Below, in pieces: positions 45,133 through 56,300 of a stretch of DNA of 64,000 nucleotides. The stretch is from Closterium sp. NIES-65. Its lineage: Eukaryota > Streptophyta > Zygnematophyceae > Desmidiales > Closteriaceae. Made by a program: the position numbers and the translations under genes. The notes below the pieces were generated by a model. That model ran no database searches and was not told the origin of the DNA. It was given only the letters and a program-made list of their open reading frames with translations. The stretch's first letter is position 1. Every line of letters starts with the position of its first letter. The stretch covers positions 1,674,001 through 1,738,000 of the forward strand of contig CANXME010002192.1 of the NCBI GenBank assembly GCA_948144175.1, written 5' to 3'.

Positions 45133-46341
45133 TTACACAACCGGTGCGGGTCCTTGGCCCCCATGCCCATTCCGAGGGCAGGCATTGGCGACGTGGCCTG
45201 GCTGTCCGCAGCGGAAACACGAACCACGAAAGCCTTGGAAGTTGCCCGAGGTTGGAGGGCCACGTTTTGGGGCGAACGCCTTGGCGCCGTGGTTTCCACC
45301 ACGGTGGGAGCGAGCGTGAGCGCCCGCCGCTCGGTCCATGGCAGCCACGTCCGCGACGGCTTGCTTGAACGGCCGCGAGGTGAGAAGGCTTTTCTCCAGG
45401 TACATCTTGTAGCGCTTGGCAACGCGGTCGTCGGATGCGTCTTCGACTTGAAACATGTCGAAGCGCGCGGAAATGTCGTCGAGGGCGGCGACGACCATTT
45501 CGAGTCCGCCCGCCGAGTCGCCGTGCTGCAGCTTGTGCTCTGCGTGTTTCAGGTAGGCCCGCATGTCCTCCAGAATCTCCGCTTTCGCCCGCACGTGCTC
45601 GTCGTTGAACGTCGCCGCCGACCAAGTGGTGTTAGTAGTAGAGGGGAGGGGGGGAAGATGCTCCATGGAATGAAAATTTGCGGTATGGACCGGAGCCTCA
45701 CCATCATCGTCGTCGGAGCCGTCGGTGTCGTTGTCGGCCGCTGGCGCAGGTGGGATGCTGGCTGGTGCTTCCTTGTTGTGCCGGTTCGCCGTTGTTCCTC
45801 GCGCTCCTTTTTCTTTTTTTGCGTTTTCCTTGTTAGCAGATGCAGACGCCGCGGGTTGTGCAATTTCCGTAGCTGTAACGCTGGCGGGTTGTTGCTGTAA
45901 CAGGGACAGAAGCGCAGCGACCTGGTCCGGAGTCAACGCGTTGGTCAACGCCGGGGTCGTCGCGTCAGAAGAAGTCGATGTTCGGCGCCTCTGGCGCTGA
46001 CGCGACGGTCCAGCCACAGGCGCCGGCGTGTGCTCCGCGTCAGGCGCGTGTGGCACCCCAGGTGCTGCAGGTGCCGCCGTCGCCACTTGCGCCACACGCG
46101 CCTCAGGCGCCACAGGCGCCACAGGCGCCACAGGGGCCGAGGGGTGCTGCTGCTGGGGCGGGCTCGAGTTTTTGTTGACCTCGAGCCCGCCCAACAGCAC
46201 GTCCACGGCAGTTGGGGCGGGCGATCCTTCCTCTGCCCGCCGCTTGTTACGGCGATCGCCCGTCATTTCTCGGGCGTTACGGTCGGAGTCGGAAACCGGC
46301 GCAGACGAATTGACGCGGTTAAGTGCCGGCGTAGACGCCAT
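45133..46341 (-). CDS. Gag-like protein of the PAT-like element (402 aa)
   Basis: First frame of the element. It has a low-complexity N-terminal half rich in Ala, Pro and Val (AVAPVAPVAPEARVAQVAT), a helical middle part around EHVRAKAEILEDMRAYLKHA, and one zinc knuckle near the C-terminus, CFRCGQPGHVANAC (CX2CX4HX4C, near residue 375). Position and knuckle point to the nucleic-acid-binding structural protein. I could not match the rest to a named gag family. Confidence 0.85.
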   Translation of the reverse strand: MASTPALNRVNSSAPVSDSDRNAREMTGDRRNKRRAEEGSPAPTAVDVLLGGLEVNKNSSPPQQQHPSAPVAPVAPVAPEARVAQVATAAPAAPGVPHAPDAEHTPAPVAGPSRQRQRRRTSTSSDATTPALTNALTPDQVAALLSLLQQQPASVTATEIAQPAASASANKENAKKEKGARGTTANRHNKEAPASIPPAPAADNDTDGSDDDDGEAPVHTANFHSMEHLPPLPSTTNTTWSAATFNDEHVRAKAEILEDMRAYLKHAEHKLQHGDSAGGLEMVVAALDDISARFDMFQVEDASDDRVAKRYKMYLEKSLLTSRPFKQAVADVAAMDRAAGAHARSHRGGNHGAKAFAPKRGPPTSGNFQGFRGSCFRCGQPGHVANACPRNGHGGQGPAPVV

Positions 46342-46454
46342 TGTAGATCGATTGTGGTTGAAAATGTCTTGCAGAAGTGTTGAGGGTGACTCGCCTCTGG
46401 GAAGGGTGCGAGTTCTAGCCAGCTTGGACGGGGAAAAGAACTACTCGAACGGAA

Positions 46455-46635
46455 ATGTTGATTGAGCCGTTGGAAAACGAGAAACGTGGGTGGAGGGAAT
46501 GAACTCCAACCCACGGTTTTTGTAGTTGGAGAAGGGCGTTTAGCGCGCTTCGACGCTGCCAAATATTCGGTACAGTCAGCTTCGCTTTCACAATACACAA
46601 TTTTGAAAAACATCAATGTGTTTAAAAATTATAAT
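46455..46635 (-). repeat. PAT-like split repeat A1 (181 bp)
   Basis: 5' end of the element on the minus strand, copy of 40876-41056. The following CATTTGACA is the missing LTR end of Copia-5. Confidence 0.92.
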
Positions 46636-46644
46636 CATTTGACA

Positions 46645-46667
46645 CCCCCCCCCCCCCCCCCCCCCCC
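46645..46667. repeat. Poly-C tract, Copia-5 target site
   Basis: 23 C residues. The left flank of Copia-5 ends in six. Confidence 0.9.
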
Positions 46668-46714
46668 AATTAGTGGGTTAACAAGAATATATAATGTTTG
46701 TAAGCAAATCTAAT

Positions 46715-46790
46715 GATGACCGCGTAGCACAACGCTCAGCATAGTTTTTTGGTAGGAGTGCAGAAGGCCTGGGTTCAATACTTGGGAGGG
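46715..46790 (+). repeat. Possible tRNA-derived SINE head or tRNA relic
   Basis: TAGCACAACGC (46724) fits the internal A box and GGTTCAATACT (46772) fits the B box of RNA polymerase III genes, 48 bases apart. The stems do not fold well as a tRNA. Weak call. Confidence 0.35.
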
Positions 46791-46794
46791 CACT

Positions 46795-46960
46795 CAGAGT
46801 TGGAAAAATAGGTACACTGGGTGCCCAGAGTAAATTTTTCAGAAGTGCAGTTTTCTTTGACAAATCAGAATAACGCTCATAATGAACCCTGAATTTCAGA
46901 GTTCCCTAGAAAACAGCTCTGGAAATCCGAGTAGTGAAAATCCAAACAAGAGGCGACAAA
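46795..46960. repeat. TCAGAGTAA-type short repeat, copy 3 (inverted)
   Basis: Reverse orientation relative to copies 1 and 2; contains TTTGACAAATCAGAATAA and several CAGAGT motifs. Confidence 0.6.
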
Positions 46961-47062
46961 GTCGACCTAGGGTTGCGAAGCTATTTGTCTAGTTGTATAC
47001 GTTGTATTTGATGTTCAAAAACTAAACAATCTTCATTAAGATTTAACTACAAACTTTTCTGT

Positions 47063-47138
47063 GGGTTAAATTCGTCTACCAGAATCGATCCTGCAACCTT
47101 CCGATTCTGATGCCAAACTCAACCATTGAGTTAAACCC
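47063..47138 (-). repeat. Possible tRNA-like relic
   Basis: The minus strand has TAACTCAATGG and, 42 bases on, GGATCGATTCT, close to A and B boxes with nearly exact tRNA spacing. GGGTTTA and TTTAACCC bound it. The acceptor stem is offset, so it is not a working tRNA. Confidence 0.35.
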
Positions 47139-49115
47139 GTCGATATTCATTCGTATTTTTAACAAATCAGTTTTACGCGACGAATGAGGTGGTTAGGTTT
47201 TTCACGTTCCTTCTTTTCCTTTCCTCTGCTTCTTCTCCAACCACTCCTGTCTGTCACGCTATTCCAGTTTCTAGGTAAGAGAGTAGCAGCAGCTGGAAGA
47301 GTAGGAGTAGCAAGTGTTGCTAGTTTGTTAAGACTATCGTTAGCCTACTTAAGTTGACTAGGAGAAAGTTAACTCGAGATCATGCCTTCGTCACGTGAAG
47401 ACTACCTTTCCGTTTTTTTGTATCATGCCTTCGTTTTTGCTACCTTGTTACTCCTGTTTTGTTGCATATTCAAGGTTCCGTATGTCTTTCTCCTTTCCTT
47501 CTCTCTCCATCCGCTATTGTTATCTCTCTTCTCATTTTCTCTCCGTCCGTGTTTCTCTTTTGTTTTCCCTCTTGTAACTTCTTGCTGGAATCGTTCTGCT
47601 TGTGCTTGGCGCGTTGGTGACTTTTTGCTCGTGCCAGGCGCGCTAAGGGAGAGGCCGCCACTCTCACCTACAGCTTCTTAGGTAAGCTTTACTTCCTCTA
47701 TTCTTAGATGCCGATGATGACACTCAGCGTCCTGCGCATTCTCCGTTTACATATTCCGTTTTTTTATTTAGATATTCCAGTTCGTATTTCTTCCTAATCT
47801 CTTCTCTTCTTCTTTCAGTCCGTCATCTCACATCCTATTTTCTCTAATTTTCGGTTTCACATCCTCTTGCATGGTCTTCATGTCCTCCTTCGTTCGTTCA
47901 TTCCGTACGACCTAGCTCTTATGTGTTTTCCCTCTGTTCCCGTTCCTTACTTTCGTTTTATGCCTCTGTACCTCCTTTCTATTTGTCGGCTCTAACCTTT
48001 CAATGCTCACGGCGTTTTTCTTAGCCCTTGTATTGTTTCATTCGTTTCTTGGTTATTCCTGCATCTCGTCATTTCATCACACCTCATTTCCTTTTCTGTT
48101 TTTTTTTTTGTACCGACTATTTCTTTCGTTCCTCCTTTCTACATTCTAAACCCGTTTCTCAGGAGTCTTGCTGCTCAGGAAGGGGATTTGAATCTGGAAA
48201 ATGTGTATCGGTCACTTTCAGGATTTATCTTGTCATATTGTCCATTTAATGTTGATTTGCATGTTATTTATTATCGCGTGTTTTGGCTGGGTTTGCTGCT
48301 GTTTGTGCTTTTGATTGTGTGAATGTGTTTGATTGTGAGAGTGCATTCATCTCATTGATCATTGCAATATTAATGCATGTCTGTCAATTTAAAAAAAGGG
48401 GTTCATTTCTATCATTTCTCATTGGTTCATTGGCGCACTCAGTGACTCGTGTGTTTGCCACTTCGAACTGGATTTGATAGTGTGAACCTCTTTTTTAGAG
48501 TTAACAGATTGCATTTTTTCATGTGTTGGTTTATTATTCAAAGACTTTGCTATTGACTTCCCCCCCATGCTAGGCAGGGGATGCGGTAGCCTAGTTTTTG
48601 GGTCGTTAACTATCACGCATTTGTATGACATCTCGTATGTTGCATTTCAGCATTTCGCTTCATGGAAAAGCATTTTCATCCATGTATCAGTATTATGCAT
48701 CTATATATCTTGCCGCATTACATTCATTTAAGCATGCGTGGTATGTACTTCATTACTCATATTCGTAATATTTTTTACATGCAATTATCACAACAACGGC
48801 AAGCAGTAAAACATAAAACGCAAACAGTATAGCATATAGGCAAAAAACTACTATAATAAAAAAGAAATTAATATATGCACAATGGGAAGGATGGTACTGT
48901 AGCTTACGAATTTTATTTTCGTGTTAAATAAAAAACATGGAAAGAAAATTTGTCAAAATCGATTGTAAAGGGTTGCTTCGCAACCCAAAAAAAGCCCTGG
49001 TGCCAACACCTCACTTGGAAACAACGCACTGAGGGGGGAAGCGTGGGCGACGCGGAAATGAAACATAGTGCAAGCACAAAAGGCGTAACAAAAACTTTCA
49101 TACAGCAAACTTAAC
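47139..49115. other. AT- and pyrimidine-rich DNA, no gene seen
   Basis: Pyrimidine-rich plus strand to about 48150, then AT-rich. Frames of 60-99 codons here have no recognisable domain or start context. Confidence 0.6.
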
Positions 49116-49275
49116 CAACATCAGAGTAGAGAAAAATATTACTCTGACGTGCCTAGGTTTTATTTTTTAAAGTGTAGGGTTACTCTGACAAATCAGAGTA
49201 AGGCGCATGAACAACCCTAGATTTCAGAGTTGGGAAAAAAACTACTCTGGAAATCAGAGTACCTAGAATCCAAAA
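49116..49275. repeat. TCAGAGTAA-type short repeat, copy 4 (inverted)
   Basis: ACATCAGAGTAG, TTACTCTGACAAATCAGAGTAA and ACTACTCTGG in order; shares the CTCTGAYTTGTCAGAGT core with copy 1 on the other strand. Confidence 0.65.
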
Positions 49276-49303
49276 GTAGGCCCTGCTGCAGACATACCCT
49301 CTG

Positions 49304-49535
49304 CTCAAACAAACCCATGTCCCATCATCTGCTCAAACAAACCCATGTCCCATCATCTGCTCAAACAAACCCATGTCCCATCATCTGTCCCATCATCTGT
49401 CCCATCATCTGTCCCATCATCTGTCCCACGGACGCCTCCCCTCCATATAATCAACGATGACCGCCTTTCTGTGGGGCACATGGCACAGCATGGCACAGCA
49501 TGGCACAGCATGGCACAGCATGGCACAGCATGGCA
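49304..49535. repeat. Three short tandem repeats
   Basis: A 28-30 bp unit (CTGCTCAAACAAACCCATGT start) in three copies to about 49385, a 12-bp CTGTCCCATCAT unit in four copies to about 49430, and a 10-bp ACAGCATGGC unit in about six copies (49476-49535). Confidence 0.85.
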
Positions 49536-49791
49536 CACGCCCTGTCAGAACACACTGCATGTGCAAGCCTCTCACTAGCAGCGTGTGCAAGGCAAGGGCC
49601 CCGCCAGCCCCTCATGAAGGCGGTCATCGTCGCAGGCGCGTGCAGTGCATACCCAGCTAACATCTCGCTGCAAACCAGCTAAGCCTCGCTATTACCAGTG
49701 CATGCAGCAGAGGCTAACACAAAAGCGGCGGTCATCGGCTCATCAACGCTGCACTGCACACGTACCCGTTATTCAGCCCTCAGAGGCACTC

Positions 49792-50319
49792 CTACCTCCG
49801 CGTGCACAGGCTCAACCCCACATACAGCCGGTCATTGTTGCACACGTATCCATTGTTCAGCTCTGCCATCTTTCGCGCACTGTTCTGGAACTTGAGCGAT
49901 ATGATGCGCGCACAGAAGTCCCCCCTCGTCACCGAGTAGAACGCCAGGCACCGCCGCTTCGTCACAGGCGCCCGGCCCACCCTTAGCACTCCGGCTTTAA
50001 CTAGCCTTGCCCACCGCTGCTGCCACGCGGGCTGCTGCCACGGGGGAAGCTGGAAGGGCGGCTTGCCTGTGAGGTGCTTTGCTGTCCAGACGCGTTTCCA
50101 AGGGGATTGATGGAGGAGGCCTTGTTGGGGTGAGGGATGTTGTATGGAGGAGCTCTGCTGTGGAGTGAGCTTTCCCAGTGAGTGGGGTGTTGATGGGAGG
50201 GGAAGAGCGGTGGGCTGCGGCTGGGTGCGGTGCTGCTGGGTGAGGAGTGGCTGGGTGAGCGAGTAGGATCGGTAGCTGGCGCTGGTGGTGCTGATGTAGA
50301 TGTATGCGAAGAGGCACAC
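49792..50319 (-). CDS. Exon 12: Ser/Pro/Gln-rich linker and terminal LysM 4
   Basis: 175 codons and stop. A low-complexity linker is followed by FYSVTRGDFCARI, MAELNNGYVCNN and LYVGLSLC, a LysM module that closes the protein at CTRR. Confidence 0.8.
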   Translation of the reverse strand: MCLFAYIYISTTSASYRSYSLTQPLLTQQHRTQPQPTALPLPSTPHSLGKLTPQQSSSIQHPSPQQGLLHQSPWKRVWTAKHLTGKPPFQLPPWQQPAWQQRWARLVKAGVLRVGRAPVTKRRCLAFYSVTRGDFCARIISLKFQNSARKMAELNNGYVCNNDRLYVGLSLCTRR

Positions 50320-53300
50320 CTGGGGGCCAGATGGGTGGATTTGGGTGCCGTGAGATGAAGAGCGGTGAGAGGGGGTTCAGTGAGATGGGGTGTGGTGACA
50401 GGGTTGAGGAGAGAAAAGACTAGGTGCGGGACACGCAATGGGATGGGCCGAAGGCACTGGATCAAACGGTAAGAGCTGCCTGCACACCAGTAGAAACCTC
50501 CCTCCAATATCACCTGCACGCCAGTAGTAGCAAGCCACCTTCCATCCAGCATAGCACCTCCCCTGGTTGTCACCTGCACGCCAGAAAACACCTGCCCCCA
50601 ATGTCGCCTGCACTCCAGATGCCACCTCCCCCAAGTGTCACCTGCACTCCAGAAGCCACCTCCCCCAAGTGTCACCTGCACTCCAGAAACCACCTCCCCC
50701 AAGTGTCACCTGCACGCCTGTGATGTCCATGCCGTTGGGGAAGAGGTTGTCACATGCGAGGCCCGGGTTCATCCAGAAGGAGAGTGCCGGAAGGTTGTAG
50801 CGCTGCATGAGGGTGGCTACTCCCTCCCTCCCTAATACCAGTTGCTACCTGCACGCAGGCACAAGTAACCACCTCCCCCAGGTGTCACCTGCACTCCAGT
50901 GATGTCCATGCCGTTGGGGAAGAGGTTGTCACACGTGAGGCCCGGGTTCATCCAGAAGAAGGAGAGTGCGGGCAGGTTGTAGCGCTGCATGAGAGTAGCA
51001 CATGTGTCCCCTGGTTTCACACCCTCCCACCACGAGCACATCGGGTAGTCCATCCCATCGCCCTCTCGCACACAGATCTGCGGAATGGGGAAAGGGGGGA
51101 TGGAGACGGGGGGATGGAGAAAGGGGAAGGGATGGGAGGGTGATTGCTCTGCTCGCTCGGCCTCCCGCCACGAGCACATAGGGTAGTCCATCCCATCGCC
51201 CTCTCGCACACAGATCTGCGACTGTGAGTGAGGGAGGGGGAATGGAGGAGGGGGAATTGAGAAAAGGGGAAGACGAAGGGGGAAGGGATGGGATTATGCT
51301 GGCTCACTCGCCCTCCCACCGCTCACACATGGGATGGATGAATTCCAGAGAAGTCAAGACCATATCAATCAACTGTTGTACAAATCCTTACGTGAACTAG
51401 CTAGCTTTTAGCACAACAGCTTACATGAAGTCCAGCGCAGTCAAGACCAGAGAAGTCAAGACCACATCAATCAAGCCTAGACAAGTCAAGGCATCTCAAA
51501 CGACGGCTGTGGCTTTTCTTTTCTTTGCGTTTCATGACCCACCTGCTGGCCTGGAGAGGGCGCGAGGCAGGACTCGCTGCCAGAGCAGTCAAGACCCGAA
51601 CACTACAAGTTGCTGATTCCCGCTAAGCGGTTAAAGCTGCTTTCAACCGTTTCCAACCCACCTGCTGGCCTGGAGAGGGCGCGTGGCAGGACTCGCTGCC
51701 AGAGCAGTCGAGCCCGGGATTCAAGCGAGTCAACTCGGTCTCGTCGATTTCGAACAGTTCCGCTACAGCCGAGCAGGAGTCGTCGTTGGTCCAGGAGTAG
51801 AAGAGGCTGCAGGCGATGCAGGTGGATGTGGGTGCCACGTTGACTTCGGTGTTGGCTGGGATGGTGGCGCATGGGGAGGCCTGGTGGGAGAGGGTGGGGA
51901 GAGAAGGAGGGCGAGGGGAGGGGGGGAGGGAGCACATGTGAATGGTAGCCACGTTGATTTCAGTGTTGGCTGGGATGGTGGCACATGGGGAGGACTGGTG
52001 GGGAAAGTGGGGGAATTGGAGGAGGGAGGGAGGGAGGGAGGGAGGGAGGGAGGGAGGGAGGGAGGGAGGGAGGGAGGGAGGGAGGGAGGGAGGGAGGGAG
52101 GAAGGAGGGAGGGAAGAATGGGGGAGGGAAGGGGGAGAGAAGGGGGAGAGAGGAAGAGGCGAGGGTATGAGCGTCAGGAGTTGCCTCCAAAGTACTAGAG
52201 AGCATTATTCAAGCGATTCAACTGGGTCAAAACCGAGTGGAACAGTGCTCGCCTCACGTGCGTCAAGAGAGGGAGCTCACCAGCTCGGAGTTCTGAGCGA
52301 GGAATGCCTCCTCTGTGAGGCCGTAGAGCTGGTAGACGAGCGGGCAGTCCACGTCCACGGGGAAGGTGAGCGTTGTGGGGGGATCGGTGGCTGGCGAAGG
52401 GGGGGGGGGGGGGAAGGAAGGGGAATGCCAATTCAGGAATGCGGAATGCGAAAGAAAGAGCTGGTATACTTGTGGGCAGTCCACGTCCACGGGGAAGGTG
52501 AGCGTTGTGGGGGGATCGGTGGCTGGCGAAGTGGGGGGGGGGGGGGGGGAAAGGTGAAAGGTGAAAGGGGGTTAGCGGGCAGTGGGTGGGGGGAGTTAGT
52601 GGCTGAAGGGAGGTGGGGTAGAGAGGAGGAGGGAGGGCATGGAGGCAAGGCAAGGAGTGAGCGTGGTGGGCGGGGAACGAGGATGCAGCAGTGGGGAGGG
52701 GGGAAAGTGGAAGGGGGTTAACAACGGGTGGGGGAGTTGGAGTTGGTCAAAGGAAGGGGGAAGACGAGCGGGCAGTTCATGTCCACTGGGAAGGAGGGGG
52801 TGGTGGTGGGGGGGGGGGGCGAGACTGCAGCAGGGTGGGCTAACGGGTGGGGGAGTGGGAGGCGGAGAAAACAAGGAAGAAGACGAGCAGAGCGGGGCGG
52901 TCCATGAGAGCCAGGAGGAAGGCGAGTGTGGCGGGCGGAGGGGGATGAGAATACGTTTGAGGCGCCTGAACGAAAACTGAGAAAAAAAAAAAACGGAAAT
53001 AGGCGCCTCAGAAACAGTCCATGTGAAGCAGGAAGGCGAGTCCATGTGAAGCAGGAAGGCGAGTCCATGTGAAGCAGGAAGGCGAGTCCATGTGAAGCAG
53101 GAAGGCGAGTCCATGTGAAGCAGGAAGGCGAGTTTGGTGGAGGGAGAGGAGTGAGGCTGGATAAGCAGGGTGGGGGCAGGTGGGTGGGTGGAAGAGGAGG
53201 TGAAGGAGCAGAACACAAGGGCGGGAGACATGTGTAAGTACACAAGAGTGCATGTGCATGTGAGGCATGTGTGCATGTGTGTGTGTATCCCACATGCAGG

Positions 53301-56300
53301 GGTACCCATGTGTATGCATACCCATGCACAAGCATGCCCATGTGCAAGCATACCCATGCACAAGCCCGCCCAAGTGAACGCACGCCCAAGTGAACGCACG
53401 CCCAAGTGAACGCACGCCCAAGTGAACGCACGCCCAAGTGAACGCACGCCCAAGTGAACGCACGCCCAAGTGAACGCATACCACAGCCAGGCACCAGCGT
53501 CACTCACAGGGCGTGCAGGTCTCCTGTCCGAGTGCGTGTCTATGTGTGTTGCCACATGGTATCATGCCCATCTGCACGCATGCCCATCTGCACGCATGCC
53601 CATCTGCACGCTTGCCCATCTGCACGTATGCCCATCTGCATGCTTGCCCATCTGCATGCATGCAACAGCCGGGCCCCAGCGCCACTCACAGGGCGTGCAG
53701 GTATCCCATCCGAGCGTGAGGCTGCCCTTCACATATCCCGGGGGGCAAAGACAAAAGTAGCCGCCCGCATTGTCGTTGATGCAAGTGCCTGTGAGGCATG
53801 GGTTGGACGCCTGCGTGCCACATGCATCCACTGGGATGGAAGGGAGGAGAATGCGAGACGGGTGAGGAGGGGAAAGGTGAGAAAAGGGCACAGGGAACAA
53901 GACATGGGACGGAATGTGTCGTTGATGCATGTGTCTGTGAGGCATGGGTTGGACGCCTGCGTGCCACATGCGTCCACTGGGATGAAAAAGGGGGGAAGGG
54001 GGGAGGAGGGAGGGGGGAGGAGGGAGGGAGGAGGAGGGAGGGAGGAGGTGAGAAAGACTTCCAAGGCGGCTAAAAAAGGTGCATGTGTCTGTGAGGCATG
54101 GGTTGCACGCCTGTGTGCCACATGCATACACTGGGATGGCGAGGGAATGGGAACAGGGGGAGGGGGGAGGTGAAAAATACTTCCATTCCAAGGCGGCTCA
54201 AGAAGGTGCGTGTGCATGTGAGGCACGGGTTAGATGCCTGCGTGCCACATGCATCGACTGGGATGACAAGGAAAAGGGAACAGGAGGAAGGGAGGAGGTG
54301 AGAAAGGGGCGCAGAAAAGAAGGCAAGATAAGGCCGGTGCTGAAGCGTGCATGTGCGTGTGCACGTGCATGTGCATGTGAGACATAGTAACTTTTGAGTC
54401 GACTCAAAAATCACGTCGTTACAATGGCACACGGCAGAAAACGAGGCAAGATAAGGCCGGTGCTGAAGCGTGCATGTGCATGTGCATGTGCGTGTGCATG
54501 TCTGTGTGCATGTGAGACATGGGAAGGATAGTGCTGAAGCGTGCATGTGCGTGCGAACAGAAGGACACAATAGAAAGCAAGAGACTCACGTGGAGCGCAC
54601 GTCTGCATGCCGTCGTCGTTGGTGAAACTGACAAAGCCCGCCGGACACTGACAAGAGTAGCCGCCCTCCTCAGGCACACACACGCCGCCCCCACAGGGCT
54701 TCTGAGGCGAGTCACAGGGCGATGGCACTGGTGTGGCACGGCGGTTAATGGGGGAGGGTGATGGGGGGGAAGGTGTGGGGGGGAGTGGAGGGGGGACGGA
54801 GGGGAGTGAGTTAATTTTGCGCCGCCCCCACAGGGTTAGTGGCCAAGTCACAGGGGGAAGGCACTGGTGTGAAGGGGAAGGGGATGGGCATGGGGACGGA
54901 GAGTGGGGGAGGGTGATAGGGGAAAGGTGTGTGGGGGGAGAATGGAGGGGCAACGAGTCACAGGGGGACGGAACTGGTGTGGCTTGGTGGCAGATGGAGG
55001 AGGATGATGGGGGGAAGGTGTAGGGGGGAGTGACGGGGGAACGGAGGGTAGTGAGTTACTGCTGTAGCGGATTGATACAAGCGCTGCCCCCCCAGGGCTT
55101 CTGGAGTGAGTCAAAGGGGAACGGCAGGGGAGGGGGAGGGGGGGGGGGGGGAGGAGGGGAGGACGGGAGGAACGGGGAGGAGGAGGGGAAACGGAGAGAA
55201 TTGAATCACTCTTGTAGATGATCGACGGTTGCAAAGGAGCAGAGGACGACATGGCTCGATGACAACTCACCCTGAACAAAATGGTAAATGGTGTAACTCA
55301 CCCCTGAAAGAATGGGTACATGGTGTAACTCACCCTGAACGATGGGGTAAATGGAGTAACTCACCCTGAATGATGGGGTAAATGGTGTAACTCACACTGA
55401 ACGATGGGGTAAATGGTGCAACTCACCCTGAACGATGGGGTAAATAGCCGGCACGGAATGGATTCCGCAGATGCCAACGCTTCCTGCGAAAGCCATCCTC
55501 ATATGGCCCTGATGGGAAGGGAGGGAGGGAGGGAGGGAGGGAGAGAGGGAGACAAACTTCACAAATGGAGGGCGAAGGGGGAGGTGAGGTGAAGTTAAAT
55601 ACAATCTATATCCGCAGATGCCAACGCTTCCCGCGAAAGCCATCCTCATATGGCCCTGATTGGGAGGGGAGGGAGTGGGGAGAGGGGGAATGGGGGAGAT
55701 GGGGAGGGGCAGAGAGGTAGAGAGAAGTGGAGAGAGTGATGAGGAGAGAAGTGGAGATGCCAACACTTCCTGCAAAGCCATCCTCATACGCCTTGATGGG
55801 AAGGGAGAACGGGAGAACGGGAGAGGGGGAGTGGGGGAATTGGGGAATGGGGGAGATGGGGAGATGCCAATGCTTCTTGCAAAGCCATCCTCATACGGCC
55901 TTGATGGGAAGGGAGAACGGGAGAGGGAGAATGGGGAGATCGGGGAAAAAAAGGGAGAGAGCTTCATCCTCTCATGCCCCAGATAGGAAAGAAAGGGAGG
56001 GGAAGAGCACGGGGGGGAGAGGGGAGGTGGTTAGAGGTGGAGAGAGGTGGAGAGATGGATTGATGGAACAAGGCAACTTCCTAGCTTGACCTGCTTGAAA
56101 AAACACTGCACACTTCTATATCCGCACCTTCTTGGCAATGACCTCGCTCTCTATATCCGCACCTTCTTGGCAATGACCTCGCTCTCTATATCCGCACCTT
56201 CTTGGCAATGACCTCGCTCTCTATATCCGCACCTTCTTGGCAATGACCTCGCTCTCTATATCCGCACCTTCTTGGCAATGACCTCGCTCTCTATATCCGC

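Larger units (their letters stand above)
40700..46635 (-). mobile_element. PAT/Ngaro-like tyrosine-recombinase retrotransposon, intact
   Basis: On the minus strand the order is A1 (46635-46455), gag, RT-RNase H, tyrosine recombinase, B1 (41113-41057), A2 (41056-40876), a 119-bp spacer and B2 (40756-40700). A1 and A2 (181 bp) and B1 and B2 (57 bp) appear identical. This A1-ORFs-B1-A2-B2 plan is the split direct repeat arrangement known for PAT and Ngaro elements. There is no integrase, no LTR and no target duplication. All three frames are open, so it may be recently active. I saw no methyltransferase domain. Confidence 0.93.
33452..46644 (-). mobile_element. Copia-5: Ty1/copia element with intact gag-pol, 5' LTR split by a PAT-like element
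   Basis: The 110-bp LTRs are 33452-33561 and 40599-40699 joined to 46636-46644. Both run TGTC to GACA and differ at one base by eye. The flanks are C runs (33447-33451 and 46645 on), so the target duplication is CCCCC in a homopolymer. Without the PAT-like insert the element is about 7.26 kb. It has an uninterrupted 2024-codon frame, primer site and purine tract. Confidence 0.93.

Noticed and set aside
45085-46465. Long plus-strand frames opposite the PAT-like gag
   Set aside because: Shadows of the minus-strand gag, which has the zinc knuckle and the right place in the element.
47382-47681. 99-codon frame starting MPSSREDYLS
   Set aside because: Composition is that of pyrimidine-rich non-coding DNA; no domain seen.
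51683-52721. Long Gly/Glu/Arg-rich plus-strand frames
   Set aside because: They are antisense to LysM exons and cover GGGA and G runs; the minus strand has the domains and splice sites.
53454-54387. Plus-strand frames rich in Cys, His and Arg
   Set aside because: Antisense of EGF exons and minisatellites.
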